Shown here: piece after piece, positions 52,257 to 62,301 of the stretch
Layout: each line of letters starts with the position of its first letter
Numbering within the stretch: the stretch's first letter is position 1
NCBI RefSeq assembly: GCF_000295955.2
Contig: NZ_ALXE01000028.1
Coordinates: forward strand, 53,770-117,769
Direction: 5' to 3'
Length of the DNA: 64,000 nt
Origin: Pantoea sp. A4
Lineage (GTDB): Bacteria; Pseudomonadota; Gammaproteobacteria; Enterobacterales; Enterobacteriaceae
Notes under the pieces: generated by a model
What the model was told of the DNA's origin: nothing
Seen by the model: only the letters and a program-made list of their open reading frames with translations
Databases searched by the model: none
Position numbers and translations under genes: made by a program

Positions 52257-53342
52257 GTGAGTCCCCCTGAAATAGATGAACGCGCCTGGCGAGAACACGC
52301 GATGACACTACCGGAAGCACAGCGCCCTTTATCGGTGGGCTTTGTGTTGCTTAACCGTTTTACCTTATTGCCTTTTGCCGCGTTTGTGGACTGCTTACGC
52401 TTGTCTGCGGATGAGGGCGATCGCAGTCGCCCGTTGCGCTGCAACTGGACCTTTATGACCAGCTCCGGTGAAAGTGCGGTTGCCAGCTGTGGTGCCATCA
52501 TCTCACCCTGTAAAACGCTGCGCGATCCGCAGGCGTTCGATTATATCGTGGTGATTGGTGGGGTGCAGGAGGAGCGGGAAAAGGCCGATCAGCGCGCAGT
52601 AGAATATTTGCGCCAGGCGGCACAGCTCAATGTCCCGATTATTGGTTTGTGTACCGGGGTGTTTACCCTGATCCATGCCGGGCTGATGGCCGGTAAGCGC
52701 TGTTGCGTCAGCTGGTATCACCACGGCGACTTAACCCGTCGCTTCCCGGATGTCACGCCGGTGGCCGATCGGCTGTTTGTCGATGAAGGGCACTTAATCA
52801 CCTGCGCAGGCGGCGTTGCGGCGGCGGATGTGGCGGCGTATTTGATAGAGCGCCATCTGGGTAAAGCCTGGGCGATGAAAAGCCTGCACATCATGCTGAT
52901 TGATGAAGTGCGGCGCGGTGAACATCCGCAGCCGCAGCCGGTGATTTTCGAACGCGTGGAGGATCGTCTGGTACGCCGTGCGATTGATATTATTTCGCAG
53001 CATCTGGGCGAAGTGATCTCGGTTGAGGAGTTGGCGAAGCGCATCGGGACTTCACGGCGTAACATTGAACGCAAGTTCCAGGATGAGTTAGGCGTAGGGC
53101 CGCAGCGTTTCTCACGCAATTTACGGCTGCGCTATGGCCTGTGGCTGTTGCACTATACCGATCGCAGTATCACCGCCATCAGCGAGCGCTGTGGCTTTGC
53201 GGACTCGGCGCACTTCTCGCGACATTTCCGCGAAAACTTTGGCTATGCGCCCTCCAGCGTGCGCAAATCCGGCAGCCCGCTGGCGGAAAATCAGGTCGAT
53301 CCCTTCTTTTTACATATTGATAGCCACGCCACAAAGTGGTGA
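52257..53342 (+). CDS. GlxA family (DJ-1/PfpI-AraC) transcriptional regulator, GbdR-like
   Basis: 361 residues from GTG at 52257 (aggggga 10 nt upstream; ATG at 52209, overlapping the dehydratase gene, is the alternative). N-terminal amidotransferase-like domain: LSVGFVLLNRFTLLPFAAFVDCLRLSADEG, IIGLCTGVFTLIHAGLMAG (the elbow Cys is present). The C-terminal AraC HTH pair includes ISVEELAKRIGTSRRNIERKFQDELGVGPQRF and SITAISERCGFADSAHFSRHFRENFG. Pseudomonas GbdR, of this build, activates glycine betaine, dimethylglycine and sarcosine catabolism; the same is inferred here from the downstream sox genes. Confidence 0.87.
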   Translation: MSPPEIDERAWREHAMTLPEAQRPLSVGFVLLNRFTLLPFAAFVDCLRLSADEGDRSRPLRCNWTFMTSSGESAVASCGAIISPCKTLRDPQAFDYIVVIGGVQEEREKADQRAVEYLRQAAQLNVPIIGLCTGVFTLIHAGLMAGKRCCVSWYHHGDLTRRFPDVTPVADRLFVDEGHLITCAGGVAAADVAAYLIERHLGKAWAMKSLHIMLIDEVRRGEHPQPQPVIFERVEDRLVRRAIDIISQHLGEVISVEELAKRIGTSRRNIERKFQDELGVGPQRFSRNLRLRYGLWLLHYTDRSITAISERCGFADSAHFSRHFRENFGYAPSSVRKSGSPLAENQVDPFFLHIDSHATKW

Positions 53343-53699
53343 TAAGCCACTGTTCTTTGCTGGCGTAAAAGCTATGCTCAGACGGTAGCCTGTGTTTCTT
53401 CCCCCTGTTTCCCCTCTGCTGACAGCCCCATCAGGCTGTCTTCTGATAGCCCATTCAGCAATAACCTTTTCTTATCGATTAGCGCAAACAGACAAATAAT
53501 CCCCCCTTCATTTTTTGACCAATCTCGCATTTTTACTGGTGTTGACGTGAAAATGGCTAAAATCTTGTCGCAAACGTTCAAGTCACAATAGAGGCGGATT
53601 GCTATGCTGCAATCACTGTAGACGCAGGAGGTAATCCGGGTATCTTCCGGGCTTGCTGAGAGCTGTCGGGTCAACTAATCAATATTGAAGGGTAAACGG
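53343..53699. other. Promoter and leader region of the glyA-sox operon
   Basis: About 357 nt before glyA. It contains a short hairpin candidate (ccgggtatcttccggg) near 53637-53652 and the glyA ribosome site gaaggg. An antisense open frame (53378-53674) has no support. No known riboswitch fold could be matched. Confidence 0.5.
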
Positions 53700-55001
53700 A
53701 TGAGTGAGAACCAATTGCAGCACAATGATCCGCAGCTTAACGCGGCGATTGTCAGCGAAATGAAACGTCAGGAAGCCCACATTGAGCTGATTGCGTCAGA
53801 GAACTATGCCAGTAAAGCGGTGATGGCGGCGCAGGGTAGCCAACTGACCAACAAATACGCCGAAGGCTATCCGGGCAAGCGTTACTACGGTGGCTGTGAG
53901 CACGTAGACGTGGTGGAAAGCCTGGCCATTCAGCGCGCTTGCGAGCTGTTCGGTGCAGATTTCGCTAACGTACAACCCCACTCGGGTGCGCAGGCAAACA
54001 CCGCAGTACTGATGGCGCTGGTACAGCCGGGTGAAACCATTCTCGGGATGGCGCTGGCACACGGTGGTCACCTGACGCATGGCGCGGCACCTAACGTCTC
54101 TGGCAAACACTACAATGCGGTGCAGTATGGTCTCAACCCGAAAACCGGCGAGATCGACTATGAAGAAGTGGCACGCCTGGCGCAGGAGTACCAGCCGAAG
54201 CTGATTATTGCCGGTTTCTCCGCCTATTCACGCATCGTTGACTGGAAACGCTTCCGCGAAATCGCTGACAGCGTAGGCGCATGGCTGATGGTGGACATGG
54301 CACACGTTGCCGGTCTGGTTGCGGCAAAAGCCTACCCAAGCCCACTGCCTTATGCGCACGTTGTTACCACCACCACCCACAAAACCTTGCGTGGCCCGCG
54401 CGGCGGCCTGATCCTCTCAGCGCTGGGTGATGAAGCGCTGTACAAAAAATTAAACGGTGCGGTGTTCCCGGGTCAGCAGGGTGGCCCACTGATGCACGTG
54501 ATTGCTGCCAAAGCCGTTGCCTTCCGTGAAGCGATGGAGCAGGATTTCGTTTACTACCAGGCGCAGGTGGTGGATAACGCCCGCACCATGGCGAATGTGT
54601 TCCTGAAACGCGGCTACGATGTGGTATCTGGCGGGACCGATAACCACCTGTTCCTGGTGTCTCTGATTAATCAGGGCATTACCGGTAAAGCTGCGGATGC
54701 TGCACTGGGCCGTGCTCACATTACCGTGAACAAAAATGCGGTGCCTAACGACCCACAGAGTCCGTTTATCACTTCCGGTCTGCGTATTGGTACCCCAGCG
54801 GTAACCACCCGTGGTTTTGGTCAGGTGGAGTGCGAGAAGTTAGCCAACTGGATCTGCGACATTCTGGACGTGCTGGCGAAAAAAGAAGACAGCCAGGCCA
54901 TTGAAGAGCAGGTACGTACTCAGGTCGCTGAACTTTGCAGCGAATATCCGGTTTATGGCGATGCTGTACAGGTAGCCGACCACCAGTTCGCTACGGCGTA
55001 A
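53700..55001 (+). CDS. glyA: Serine hydroxymethyltransferase (sarcosine-cluster paralogue)
   Basis: 433 residues from ATG at 53700. PLP enzyme joining glycine and 5,10-methylene-tetrahydrofolate to serine, reversibly. The PLP lysine is Lys228 in [37 protein letters not shown] and [15 protein letters not shown] are family landmarks. E. coli GlyA has 417 residues; the extra length is at the C terminus. As first gene of the sox operon it consumes the glycine and methylene-folate produced by sarcosine oxidase; the biosynthetic glyA should be elsewhere in the genome. Confidence 0.94.
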   Translation: MSENQLQHNDPQLNAAIVSEMKRQEAHIELIASENYASKAVMAAQGSQLTNKYAEGYPGKRYYGGCEHVDVVESLAIQRACELFGADFANVQPHSGAQANTAVLMALVQPGETILGMALAHGGHLTHGAAPNVSGKHYNAVQYGLNPKTGEIDYEEVARLAQEYQPKLIIAGFSAYSRIVDWKRFREIADSVGAWLMVDMAHVAGLVAAKAYPSPLPYAHVVTTTTHKTLRGPRGGLILSALGDEALYKKLNGAVFPGQQGGPLMHVIAAKAVAFREAMEQDFVYYQAQVVDNARTMANVFLKRGYDVVSGGTDNHLFLVSLINQGITGKAADAALGRAHITVNKNAVPNDPQSPFITSGLRIGTPAVTTRGFGQVECEKLANWICDILDVLAKKEDSQAIEEQVRTQVAELCSEYPVYGDAVQVADHQFATA

Positions 55002-55026
55002 ATACAGACACTCGCGGGAGAGCACT

Positions 55027-56277
55027 ATGCAGCGTTATTCAGGATTTGGCCTGATTAAAAATGGCCTGACGTATCATGAGAACTGGCAGAAACTGTGGCA
55101 TAACCCAACGCCGAAAAAATCTTACGATATTATTATTATCGGCGGTGGCGGGCATGGTTTAGGCACGGCGTATTATCTGGCTAAAGAGTTTGGTATTCGC
55201 AATGTCGCCGTAATTGAAAAAGGCTGGCTGGGCGGCGGAAATACCGCGCGTAATACCACCATCGTTCGTTCAAACTATTTATGGGATGACTCAGCGAATT
55301 TATTTGAGCACTCGCTGAAATTATGGGAAGGGCTGTCGCAGGATCTGAACTATAACGTGATGTTCTCCCAGCGCGGGGTATTAAACCTCGGCCACACCCT
55401 CCAGGACATGCGTGATATTCAACGCCGTGTGAACGCCAACCGCCTGAACGGCATCGATGGCGAAGTGCTGGATGCTCGTGCGGTGAAAGAGCTGGAGCCA
55501 ATGCTGGATTGTTCCGCCAATGCGCGCTATCCGATTATTGGTGCTTCATGGCAGCCACGCGGTGGTGTTGCTCGTCATGATGCGGTGGCCTGGGGCTTTG
55601 CTCGTGGTGCGGATGCACACGGTGTCGATCTGATTCAACAGACCGAAGTAACAGGCTTAATGATCCGCGACGGTAAAATCTACGGCGTACACACTAACCG
55701 TGGTGATATCGAAGCGAAAACCGTGGGTTGTGTGGTTGCGGGTAACTCCAGCGTCATCGCCAACATGGCCGGTTTACAGCTGCCGCTGGAGTCACACCCG
55801 TTGCAGGCACTGGTTTCCGAGCCGCTGAAGCCGATTGTGAATACGGTTGTGATGTCAAACCACGTACACGGTTATGTCAGCCAGTCGGATAAAGGCGACC
55901 TGGTGATCGGTGCCGGTATCGATGGTTTTGTCGGCTACGGACAGCGCGGCAGTTATCCGGTGATCGAACATACCATTCAGGCAATTGTTGAAATGTTCCC
56001 GGCGTTCTCGCGCGTGCGCATGAATCGTCAGTGGGGCGGCATTGTGGATACCACCCCGGATGCCAGCCCGATTATCTCGAAAACCAGCGTTGAAGGGCTG
56101 TACTTCAACTGCGGCTGGGGAACCGGGGGCTTTAAAGCCACGCCAGGTTCAGCCCATGTATTTGCCGCCAGCCTGGCGAAACGTGAAATGCATCCATTGG
56201 CAGCGCCGTTCTCCATTGACCGCTTCCATACCGGTGCGCTGGTAGATGAACATGGTGCCGCCGCAGTAGCGCACTAA
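55027..56277 (+). CDS. soxB: Sarcosine oxidase subunit beta
   Basis: 416 residues; gggagag site. Catalytic flavoprotein subunit of the heterotetrameric enzyme. The FAD-binding motif [22 protein letters not shown] is at 35-56, followed by [15 protein letters not shown]. The His that carries covalent FMN is in [14 protein letters not shown] (about residue 184). [17 protein letters not shown] closes the domain. With the other subunits it oxidises sarcosine to glycine, passing formaldehyde to tetrahydrofolate and making H2O2. Confidence 0.94.
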   Translation: MQRYSGFGLIKNGLTYHENWQKLWHNPTPKKSYDIIIIGGGGHGLGTAYYLAKEFGIRNVAVIEKGWLGGGNTARNTTIVRSNYLWDDSANLFEHSLKLWEGLSQDLNYNVMFSQRGVLNLGHTLQDMRDIQRRVNANRLNGIDGEVLDARAVKELEPMLDCSANARYPIIGASWQPRGGVARHDAVAWGFARGADAHGVDLIQQTEVTGLMIRDGKIYGVHTNRGDIEAKTVGCVVAGNSSVIANMAGLQLPLESHPLQALVSEPLKPIVNTVVMSNHVHGYVSQSDKGDLVIGAGIDGFVGYGQRGSYPVIEHTIQAIVEMFPAFSRVRMNRQWGGIVDTTPDASPIISKTSVEGLYFNCGWGTGGFKATPGSAHVFAASLAKREMHPLAAPFSIDRFHTGALVDEHGAAAVAH

Positions 56278-56341
56278 ATAACGCTGTAAACCATATTATG
56301 CGAGAGCTAACTCAGATTTTATTCTGAGTGACGGGAGGCCT

Positions 56342-56710
56342 ATGTTTCATATCTATTGTCCTTGCTGCGGTGAATATCGCGAAGAAGAAGAGTTTCACGC
56401 TAAAGGACAGGCGCATATTGAGCGCCCTAAATCGCCAGAAAATTGTTCTGACGAAGAGTGGGGGAATTATTTATTCTTCCGCAAAAACCCGCGCGGTATT
56501 CATCACGAGCTGTGGGTGCATGCAGCCGGATGTCGCAAATATTTTAATATGACGCGCAATACCCAGACGTACGAAATTCTGGAAACCTATAAAATTGGTG
56601 AGCAGCCGTCCCACACGCAGCATTCTGATGTAGTGGAATTGCCGCGCCAGAAAGAGGCGGCTGTGCAGCACCCTAAGCAGGATAAAGCGCTGGTCGGAGG
56701 CAATGTATGA
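56342..56710 (+). CDS. soxD: Sarcosine oxidase subunit delta
   Basis: 122 residues. The small zinc-binding subunit: FHIYCPCCGEYREEEEF with Cys6 and Cys9, plus His60 and Cys64 in WVHAAGCRKYFNMTRNT, agree with the expected Cys2HisCys zinc site. The C-terminal tail (after residue 90) is variable. It ends in an ATGA overlap with soxA. Confidence 0.92.
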   Translation: MFHIYCPCCGEYREEEEFHAKGQAHIERPKSPENCSDEEWGNYLFFRKNPRGIHHELWVHAAGCRKYFNMTRNTQTYEILETYKIGEQPSHTQHSDVVELPRQKEAAVQHPKQDKALVGGNV

Positions 56711-59700
56711 AACAGGTTCATCGTCTGGCACGCGGCGGGCGTATTAATCGCTCACGTCCGATCACGTTTAAATTTAATAACAAAGAGCTGGAAGGTTACG
56801 AAGGGGATACTTTAGCGTCAGCATTGCTGGCGAATGGCGTCAACATCGTTAACCGCAGCTTTAAATACTCCCGTCCACGCGGCATTGTCGCTGCGGGCGC
56901 AGAAGAGCCAAATGCGGTCGTCCAACTGGGTGGTGCTGAATCTGAGCAGGTGCCAAACGTGCGTGCCACGCAGCAGGCGCTGTATGCCGGGCTGGAAGCG
57001 CGCAGCACCAACGGCTGGCCGGGCGTCGAAATCGATTTGATGGGCATGGTAGGCAAAGTGGGTGGTCGCTTTATGCCACCGGGCTTCTACTACAAAACCT
57101 TTATGAAACCCGCCTCCATGTGGATGACGTATGAAAAGTACATCCGCAAAGGGGCAGGTCTTGGACGCAGCCCGCTGGAACGCGATGCAGACACCTATGA
57201 CCACATGAACCGTCACTGTGACGTGCTGGTGATCGGTGCAGGTCCTGCCGGGTTGGCAGCTGCACTGGCCGCCGGTAAAAGTGGCGTGCGGGTGATTGTC
57301 GCCGATGAGCAGGAAGAGATGGGCGGAAGCCTGCTGGACAGCCGTGACACCCTGGGTGGCAAGAACAGCATTTACTGGGTCGAAGAGACATTGCAGACGC
57401 TGGCCGCCATGCCGAATGTGCTGTTATTACCGCGTACCACCGCGAACGGTTATCACGACCAGAACTTTGTCACCCTGGTTGAACGCCGTACTGAACATCT
57501 GGCAGCGACTTCGCCACGAGAAAATGGTGAGAAGCCGGTCAGAACACGTATGCACCGTGTACGTGCCGGGCGTGTGGTGCTCGCCACCGGTGCCCATGAG
57601 CGCCCGCTGGTGTATGCCGGTAACGATATCCCAGGCAACTTCGTGGCTGGCGCTATCTCTAACTACATCCTGCGTTACGGTGTGGTGCCGGGCACCAAAC
57701 TGGTGCTCTCTACCAGCAACGATCACGCCTATCGTGCCGCATTAGACTGGCATGACAGCGGCGCTAACGTGGTGGCGATTGTTGATGCGCGTACCGCACC
57801 AGAAGGCACGCTAGTGCGTGAAGCACGTGCCAAAGGTATTCAGGTGATTACCGGCAGTGCGGTGATTGAATCACAGGGGTCGACCCGCGTACGTAAGGTA
57901 TTGGTTGACCGCATCAACCTGCACAACTTTACCACCCAAGGCCAGCCGACCACGCTGGAGTGCGATACCGTGGCCTCTTCTGGCGGCTACAGCCCGGTGA
58001 TCCACCTGGCTTCGCATACCGGTGCTCGTCCGGTGTGGCGTGAAGATATTCTCGGTTTCGTGGCGGGCAAAGTAAAAGGGATGCTGATTGTGGGCGGCGC
58101 CCGCGGTGCCTACGCGCTGGGCGATGTCTTGAGTGACGGCCTGGAAGCGGGTGAACGTGCGGCGAGTGATATGGGCGGCAATGTCGTGAAAGTGGACCTG
58201 CCGGTCAGCAGCCAGCGCCATGAAGGCGAAACCCTGGCGCTGTATCAGGTGCCACACCCGAAACCGACGCTGCGCGCACCGAAGCAGTTTGTTGATCTGC
58301 AAAATGACGTAACGGCGGCCTCGATTGAACTGGCGACGCGTGAAGGCTTTGAGTCAATTGAGCATATCAAGCGTTACACCGTGATGGGCTTTGGTACCGA
58401 TCAGGGCAAGCTGGGTAACATCAACGGTATGGCGATTGCAGCACGTTGTCTTGGCCGCACGATTGCCGATACCGGCACCACCACGTTCCGTCCGAACTAT
58501 ACGCCGGTCGCCTTCGGTGCAATTACCGGTCGTCACGCTGCGGAGCTGTTCGATCCGATACGTTACACCGCGTTGCAGCAGTGGCATCTGGATAACGGGG
58601 CGGAATTTGAGGATGTCGGGCAGTGGAAACGTCCGTGGTACTTCCCGCGCAACGGTGAAAACATCCACCAGGCGGTGGCGCGTGAGTGCCGCGCGGTGCG
58701 CAGCGGTGTAGGGATTCTGGATGCCTCTACCCTCGGTAAGATTGACATTCAGGGGCCCGGCGCGCGTGAGTTCCTGGAGCGTGTCTACACCAACAAGTGG
58801 GCCAAACTGCCGGTAGGACGTGTGCGCTACGGCTTGATGTGCCGTGATGATGGCATGGTCTTCGATGACGGTACCACCAGTTGCCTGGGTAAGAATCACT
58901 TCCTGATGACCACCAGTACCGGTAACGCAGCCCGCGTGCTGGAGTGGCTGGAACTGTGGCAGCAGACGGAATGGCCAGATCTGGAAGTGTACTTTAACTC
59001 CGTGACCGACCACTGGGCCACCATGTCGATCTCCGGGCCAAAAGCACGCCAGCTGTTGGCAGAAGTGTGCGATATCGATCTCGACCGTGAGAAGTTCAAA
59101 TTCATGGACTGGAAAGAGGGCAAAGTGGCGGGCGTACCGGCACGTGTGTTCCGTATCTCGTTCACTGGTGAACTCGCTTACGAAATTAACGTTCAGGCTA
59201 ACTATGCCCTGCACGTCTGGAAAGCCCTGTTTGAACATGGCGGGAAGTATCAGCTGACGCCTTACGGTACGGAAACCATGCACGTCCTGCGTGCAGAAAA
59301 GGGCTTTATCATTGCCGGTCAGGATACCGACGGCTCGATGACGCCGGAAGATTTAGGGATGCAGTGGTGTGTGGGCTATGACAAAGCCTTCTCGTGGATT
59401 GGTCAACGTGCTCTGACGCGTGAAGACACTAAGCAGAAAGGGCGTAAACAGTTGGTGGGCCTGCTGCCGAAAAATCCACAGGTGATCCCACAAGAAGGGG
59501 CGCAGATCATCGCGACGGAACAGCGCACGCTGCCGGTCCCGATGCTGGGCCATGTAACATCCAGCTACTACAGCACCACCCTGAATCGCGGTTTTGCGCT
59601 GGCAGTGGTGAAAAATGGCCATGAGCGTATGGGCGAAACCATTTTCTTCACCGGTTCAGATGGCGAAATTCATCAGGCAGAAATTGTGAGTACGGTATTT

Positions 59701-59733
59701 ATCGACCCTAAAGGAGAGCGCCAGAATGTCTGA
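56707..59733 (+). CDS. soxA: Sarcosine oxidase subunit alpha
   Basis: 1008 residues. Order: a ferredoxin-like N-terminal domain (GRINRSRPITFKFNNKELEGYEGDTLASALLANG), a pyridine-nucleotide-binding domain (LVIGAGPAGLAAALAAGKSGVRVIVADEQ, near 176-204) and a C-terminal GcvT/aminomethyltransferase-like domain (from about 620) with YGLMCRDDGMVFDDGTTS and GQDTDGSMTPEDLGMQW, where tetrahydrofolate binds to collect the formaldehyde unit. Full length for the family. The soxG start overlaps its end by 8 nt. Confidence 0.94.
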   Translation: MKQVHRLARGGRINRSRPITFKFNNKELEGYEGDTLASALLANGVNIVNRSFKYSRPRGIVAAGAEEPNAVVQLGGAESEQVPNVRATQQALYAGLEARSTNGWPGVEIDLMGMVGKVGGRFMPPGFYYKTFMKPASMWMTYEKYIRKGAGLGRSPLERDADTYDHMNRHCDVLVIGAGPAGLAAALAAGKSGVRVIVADEQEEMGGSLLDSRDTLGGKNSIYWVEETLQTLAAMPNVLLLPRTTANGYHDQNFVTLVERRTEHLAATSPRENGEKPVRTRMHRVRAGRVVLATGAHERPLVYAGNDIPGNFVAGAISNYILRYGVVPGTKLVLSTSNDHAYRAALDWHDSGANVVAIVDARTAPEGTLVREARAKGIQVITGSAVIESQGSTRVRKVLVDRINLHNFTTQGQPTTLECDTVASSGGYSPVIHLASHTGARPVWREDILGFVAGKVKGMLIVGGARGAYALGDVLSDGLEAGERAASDMGGNVVKVDLPVSSQRHEGETLALYQVPHPKPTLRAPKQFVDLQNDVTAASIELATREGFESIEHIKRYTVMGFGTDQGKLGNINGMAIAARCLGRTIADTGTTTFRPNYTPVAFGAITGRHAAELFDPIRYTALQQWHLDNGAEFEDVGQWKRPWYFPRNGENIHQAVARECRAVRSGVGILDASTLGKIDIQGPGAREFLERVYTNKWAKLPVGRVRYGLMCRDDGMVFDDGTTSCLGKNHFLMTTSTGNAARVLEWLELWQQTEWPDLEVYFNSVTDHWATMSISGPKARQLLAEVCDIDLDREKFKFMDWKEGKVAGVPARVFRISFTGELAYEINVQANYALHVWKALFEHGGKYQLTPYGTETMHVLRAEKGFIIAGQDTDGSMTPEDLGMQWCVGYDKAFSWIGQRALTREDTKQKGRKQLVGLLPKNPQVIPQEGAQIIATEQRTLPVPMLGHVTSSYYSTTLNRGFALAVVKNGHERMGETIFFTGSDGEIHQAEIVSTVFIDPKGERQNV

Positions 59734-60370
59734 TTCAGCTAAAGCAAAAACGTTTGATACTCACCCTGACAACCCTGCTCTGGCTGAATCGCCGTTTGTC
59801 CTGTCGTATAAACACGTCGGGCGGCCAGAGTCCCGACTTCCAGCTGGGGTGACGCTTCATGAAAGACCTATGCTTGGTCATCTTGTGCTTCGCGGCGGTG
59901 CTATTGCTCTGGATGGGGCTCTCCGGAATGCAATAAACCTGTCGCTGCCGGGCGAACCCTTGACCATGACTCAGGACAGCAGCGGTAACTACAGCGCCCA
60001 GTGGCTCTCACCGGATGAGTGGCTGCTGATTGTGCCACCGGGCGAAGAGTTTGCGGTGGAGAATAAACTGCGTGAGGCGTTGGGCGATGCGCATTATGCC
60101 ATCACTAACGTCAGTGGCGGGCAGACCTTACTGGAACTGACCGGTAAAGATGTGCGCAACCTGCTGATGAAATCCGTGATTTACGATGTGGATGACAAAA
60201 GCTTCCCGGTGGGCAAAGGCGTGATTACCGTGTTTGCGAAAACCACGGTCAATATTCGCCGCCCTGCGGCGGACGTATGGCAACTGGTGGTGCGCCGCAG
60301 TTTTGCCGACTACAGCTACCGCTGGTTGCTGGATGCCGGGCGCGAGTATCACATCGCTGTTAACGTGTAA
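59726..60370 (+). CDS. soxG: Sarcosine oxidase subunit gamma
   Basis: 214 residues, structural subunit with a GcvT-like N-terminal fold. LSPDEWLLIVPPGEE, AITNVSGGQTLLELTGKDVRNLLMK and the C-terminal VRRSFADYSYRWLLDAGREY are typical. Last of the four sox genes; a terminator-like hairpin follows before purU. Confidence 0.9.
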   Translation: MSDSAKAKTFDTHPDNPALAESPFVLSYKHVGRPESRLPAGVTLHERPMLGHLVLRGGAIALDGALRNAINLSLPGEPLTMTQDSSGNYSAQWLSPDEWLLIVPPGEEFAVENKLREALGDAHYAITNVSGGQTLLELTGKDVRNLLMKSVIYDVDDKSFPVGKGVITVFAKTTVNIRRPAADVWQLVVRRSFADYSYRWLLDAGREYHIAVNV

Positions 60371-60378
60371 TCTGTTAA

Positions 60379-60403
60379 GTGCCGCGCAAGCGGCACCTTT
60401 TTC
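60379..60403 (+). terminator. Terminator-like hairpin between soxG and purU
   Basis: Seven-base-pair stem gtgccgc/gcggcac with a gcaa loop and ctttttct after it. It lies in a 45-nt gap within what otherwise looks like one operon, so it may lower purU expression relative to the sox genes. Confidence 0.65.
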
Positions 60404-60415
60404 TGGAGTCGTGCT

Positions 60416-61282
60416 ATGGCCCGCAATAATGATACCTGGATTTTAACGGCGCAATGTCCCAGCCAGCTTGGCACAGTCGATGTGGTCACGGGCTTTTTAA
60501 AACAACAGCGGTGCTACATTACCGAGCAACACTCATTTGACGACAAACTGGCGAAGCAGTTTTTTATTCGCACCGAGTTTCAGCCACAGGACAGCGATTT
60601 TAATATCCTGGATTTTCAGGAAGTGTTTACCGCGCGTGCCGCTGAATTTGGCATGACGTTTAATTTGTCAGAAAAAGGCTATCGGATGCCGGTGGTGATC
60701 ATGGTGTCGAAGACCGATCACTGTCTCAACGATCTGCTGTATCGCTACCGTGCCGGTAAGCTTTCCATCGAGATCAAAGCGGTTGTCTCCAACCACCCGG
60801 ATCTGGAGCCGCTGGTGCGCTGGCACGATCTGCCGTACTACCACTTCCCGATTACCAAAGAGACCAAAGCACAGCAGGAAGCACAGGTTTTGCAGGTGAT
60901 TGAGGAGACCGGGGCTGAGCTGGTGATTCTGGCGCGCTATATGCAGGTGCTCTCAAGCGAGATGGCGCATACCCTGTCCGGCCGGGCGATTAATATTCAT
61001 CACTCACTGTTACCCGGCTTTAAGGGAGCAAAACCCTATCATCAGGCCTATCAAAAAGGCGTTAAGCTGGTGGGTGCCACGGCACACTATATCAATGACG
61101 ACTTAGACGAAGGCCCGATTATTACGCAAAAAGTTGAGGTGGTGAGTCATGCCAATTATCCCGACGATCTGGTCGATTTAGGGCGTGATATTGAACGACA
61201 AACCTTAGCCCATGCTATTTCCTGCCATGTGGAACGACGGATATTTTTATATGGACAGAAAACGATTGTTTTCTCCCGCTAA
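60416..61282 (+). CDS. purU: Formyltetrahydrofolate deformylase
   Basis: 288 residues. N-terminal ACT-like domain (WILTAQCPSQLGTVDVVTGFLKQQ, residues 6-29) and a C-terminal formyltransferase-fold hydrolase domain with ARYMQVLSS, INIHHSLLPGFKGAKPYHQAY (catalytic Asn and His) and GPIITQKVEVVSH. It hydrolyses 10-formyl-tetrahydrofolate to formate and tetrahydrofolate. Beside sarcosine oxidase it frees folate loaded by demethylation. Ribosome site ctggag. Confidence 0.93.
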   Translation: MARNNDTWILTAQCPSQLGTVDVVTGFLKQQRCYITEQHSFDDKLAKQFFIRTEFQPQDSDFNILDFQEVFTARAAEFGMTFNLSEKGYRMPVVIMVSKTDHCLNDLLYRYRAGKLSIEIKAVVSNHPDLEPLVRWHDLPYYHFPITKETKAQQEAQVLQVIEETGAELVILARYMQVLSSEMAHTLSGRAINIHHSLLPGFKGAKPYHQAYQKGVKLVGATAHYINDDLDEGPIITQKVEVVSHANYPDDLVDLGRDIERQTLAHAISCHVERRIFLYGQKTIVFSR

Positions 61283-62273
61283 ACCCCTGCAACCCGACAT
61301 CAAAGTCGGGTTTATTTTACTGAATCACTTTACGCTTATTTCTGTGGCCGGACTGGTCGAATCTTTGCGCTTTGCGGCCGATGCGTCGTTCTCCAGCCAG
61401 CAGATCTTTTGCCAGTGGGAGCTGATGACGTGGAATAACCAGCCCGTCACCGCCAGTTGCGGGATGCGGATGACGCCAACCACAGATCTCGACCTCGACA
61501 GGCCGTGGGACTATGTCGTGTTAGCGGGCGGATTGCTGGAAGAGACGCGCAGTCCGCCTGCCGGGTTGGTGCAACTGGTGCAGCAGCTCCATGCACGCGG
61601 CATTACCCTGATTACGCTGTGCAGTGGCGTGTTTGTCGCCGGTCATGCCGGTTTACTCGACGGGGTGCGCTGTGCAATTCACTTCACCACCCGCGATGAG
61701 TTCAGACAACGTTTTCCTGAGGCGATCCCGGTTATCGATCAAACCTATATTGCTGACGGCGGGATTATCTCCAGCCCGGGTGGAACCACCATCGATCTGG
61801 CGATTGACCTGATACGCCGCCATTGCGGCACGGCGCGGGCGGATAAAGTCCGTCAGTATCTGCTCGCGCCCGATGAGAAAACGAAAAAGCCACGGGCGAA
61901 AAAAGTGTCTGTAGCGCCAGCGCCACCTGCCTATCAAAATGGCCTGGTGAGTGCAGCGGTGGAGTATATGCAGCAACATCTGGATTCTCCGGCACCGCTC
62001 AACGATATCACCGCTTTTCTCGCCGTGAGCCCCCGACAGCTTAATCAGGCCTTTATCAAGCATACCGGCGATACGGCAGTGGTCTACTGGCGTAACCTTC
62101 GTCTGGAGCAGGCGCGTAAGCTGATGGCGAACAGCGACCTCTCAGTGACGGAGATTGCCAATGCCTGCGGTTTTGCTGATGCGTCGCATCTGATTGCGTG
62201 GTTCAGAAAACAGTATGGAGAAACGCCCGCCAGTTTCCGCCGTCGGCGGCGTGAGACAGAACGGTTGATGTGA
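61251..62273 (+). CDS. GlxA family (DJ-1/PfpI-AraC) transcriptional regulator, second copy
   Basis: 340 residues from ATG at 61251, overlapping the purU end by 32 nt (the frame opens at 61212). IKVGFILLNHFTLISVAGLVESLRFAADASF and LITLCSGVFVAGHAGLLDG are the amidotransferase-like domain; the C-terminal AraC HTH includes APLNDITAFLAVSPRQLNQAFIKHTG and LSVTEIANACGFADASHLIAWFRKQYGETP. A paralogue of the regulator at 52.3 kb but divergent; in Pseudomonas several such regulators (GbdR, CdhR, SouR) divide betaine, carnitine and sarcosine sensing. Likely cotranscribed with purU. Confidence 0.86.
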   Translation: MDRKRLFSPAKPLQPDIKVGFILLNHFTLISVAGLVESLRFAADASFSSQQIFCQWELMTWNNQPVTASCGMRMTPTTDLDLDRPWDYVVLAGGLLEETRSPPAGLVQLVQQLHARGITLITLCSGVFVAGHAGLLDGVRCAIHFTTRDEFRQRFPEAIPVIDQTYIADGGIISSPGGTTIDLAIDLIRRHCGTARADKVRQYLLAPDEKTKKPRAKKVSVAPAPPAYQNGLVSAAVEYMQQHLDSPAPLNDITAFLAVSPRQLNQAFIKHTGDTAVVYWRNLRLEQARKLMANSDLSVTEIANACGFADASHLIAWFRKQYGETPASFRRRRRETERLM

Positions 62274-62301
62274 AGCCGGGGAATGAAATAAAGCGTGCAG
62301 T

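Noticed and set aside
53378..53674. 98-codon minus-strand frame before glyA
   Set aside because: No ribosome site, no recognisable family, and it covers the operon promoter region.
53630..53700. TPP-like riboswitch before glyA (ctgaga motif)
   Set aside because: Only the short ctgaga string matches; the second conserved strand (tgaacctgat type) and the closing stems are missing.
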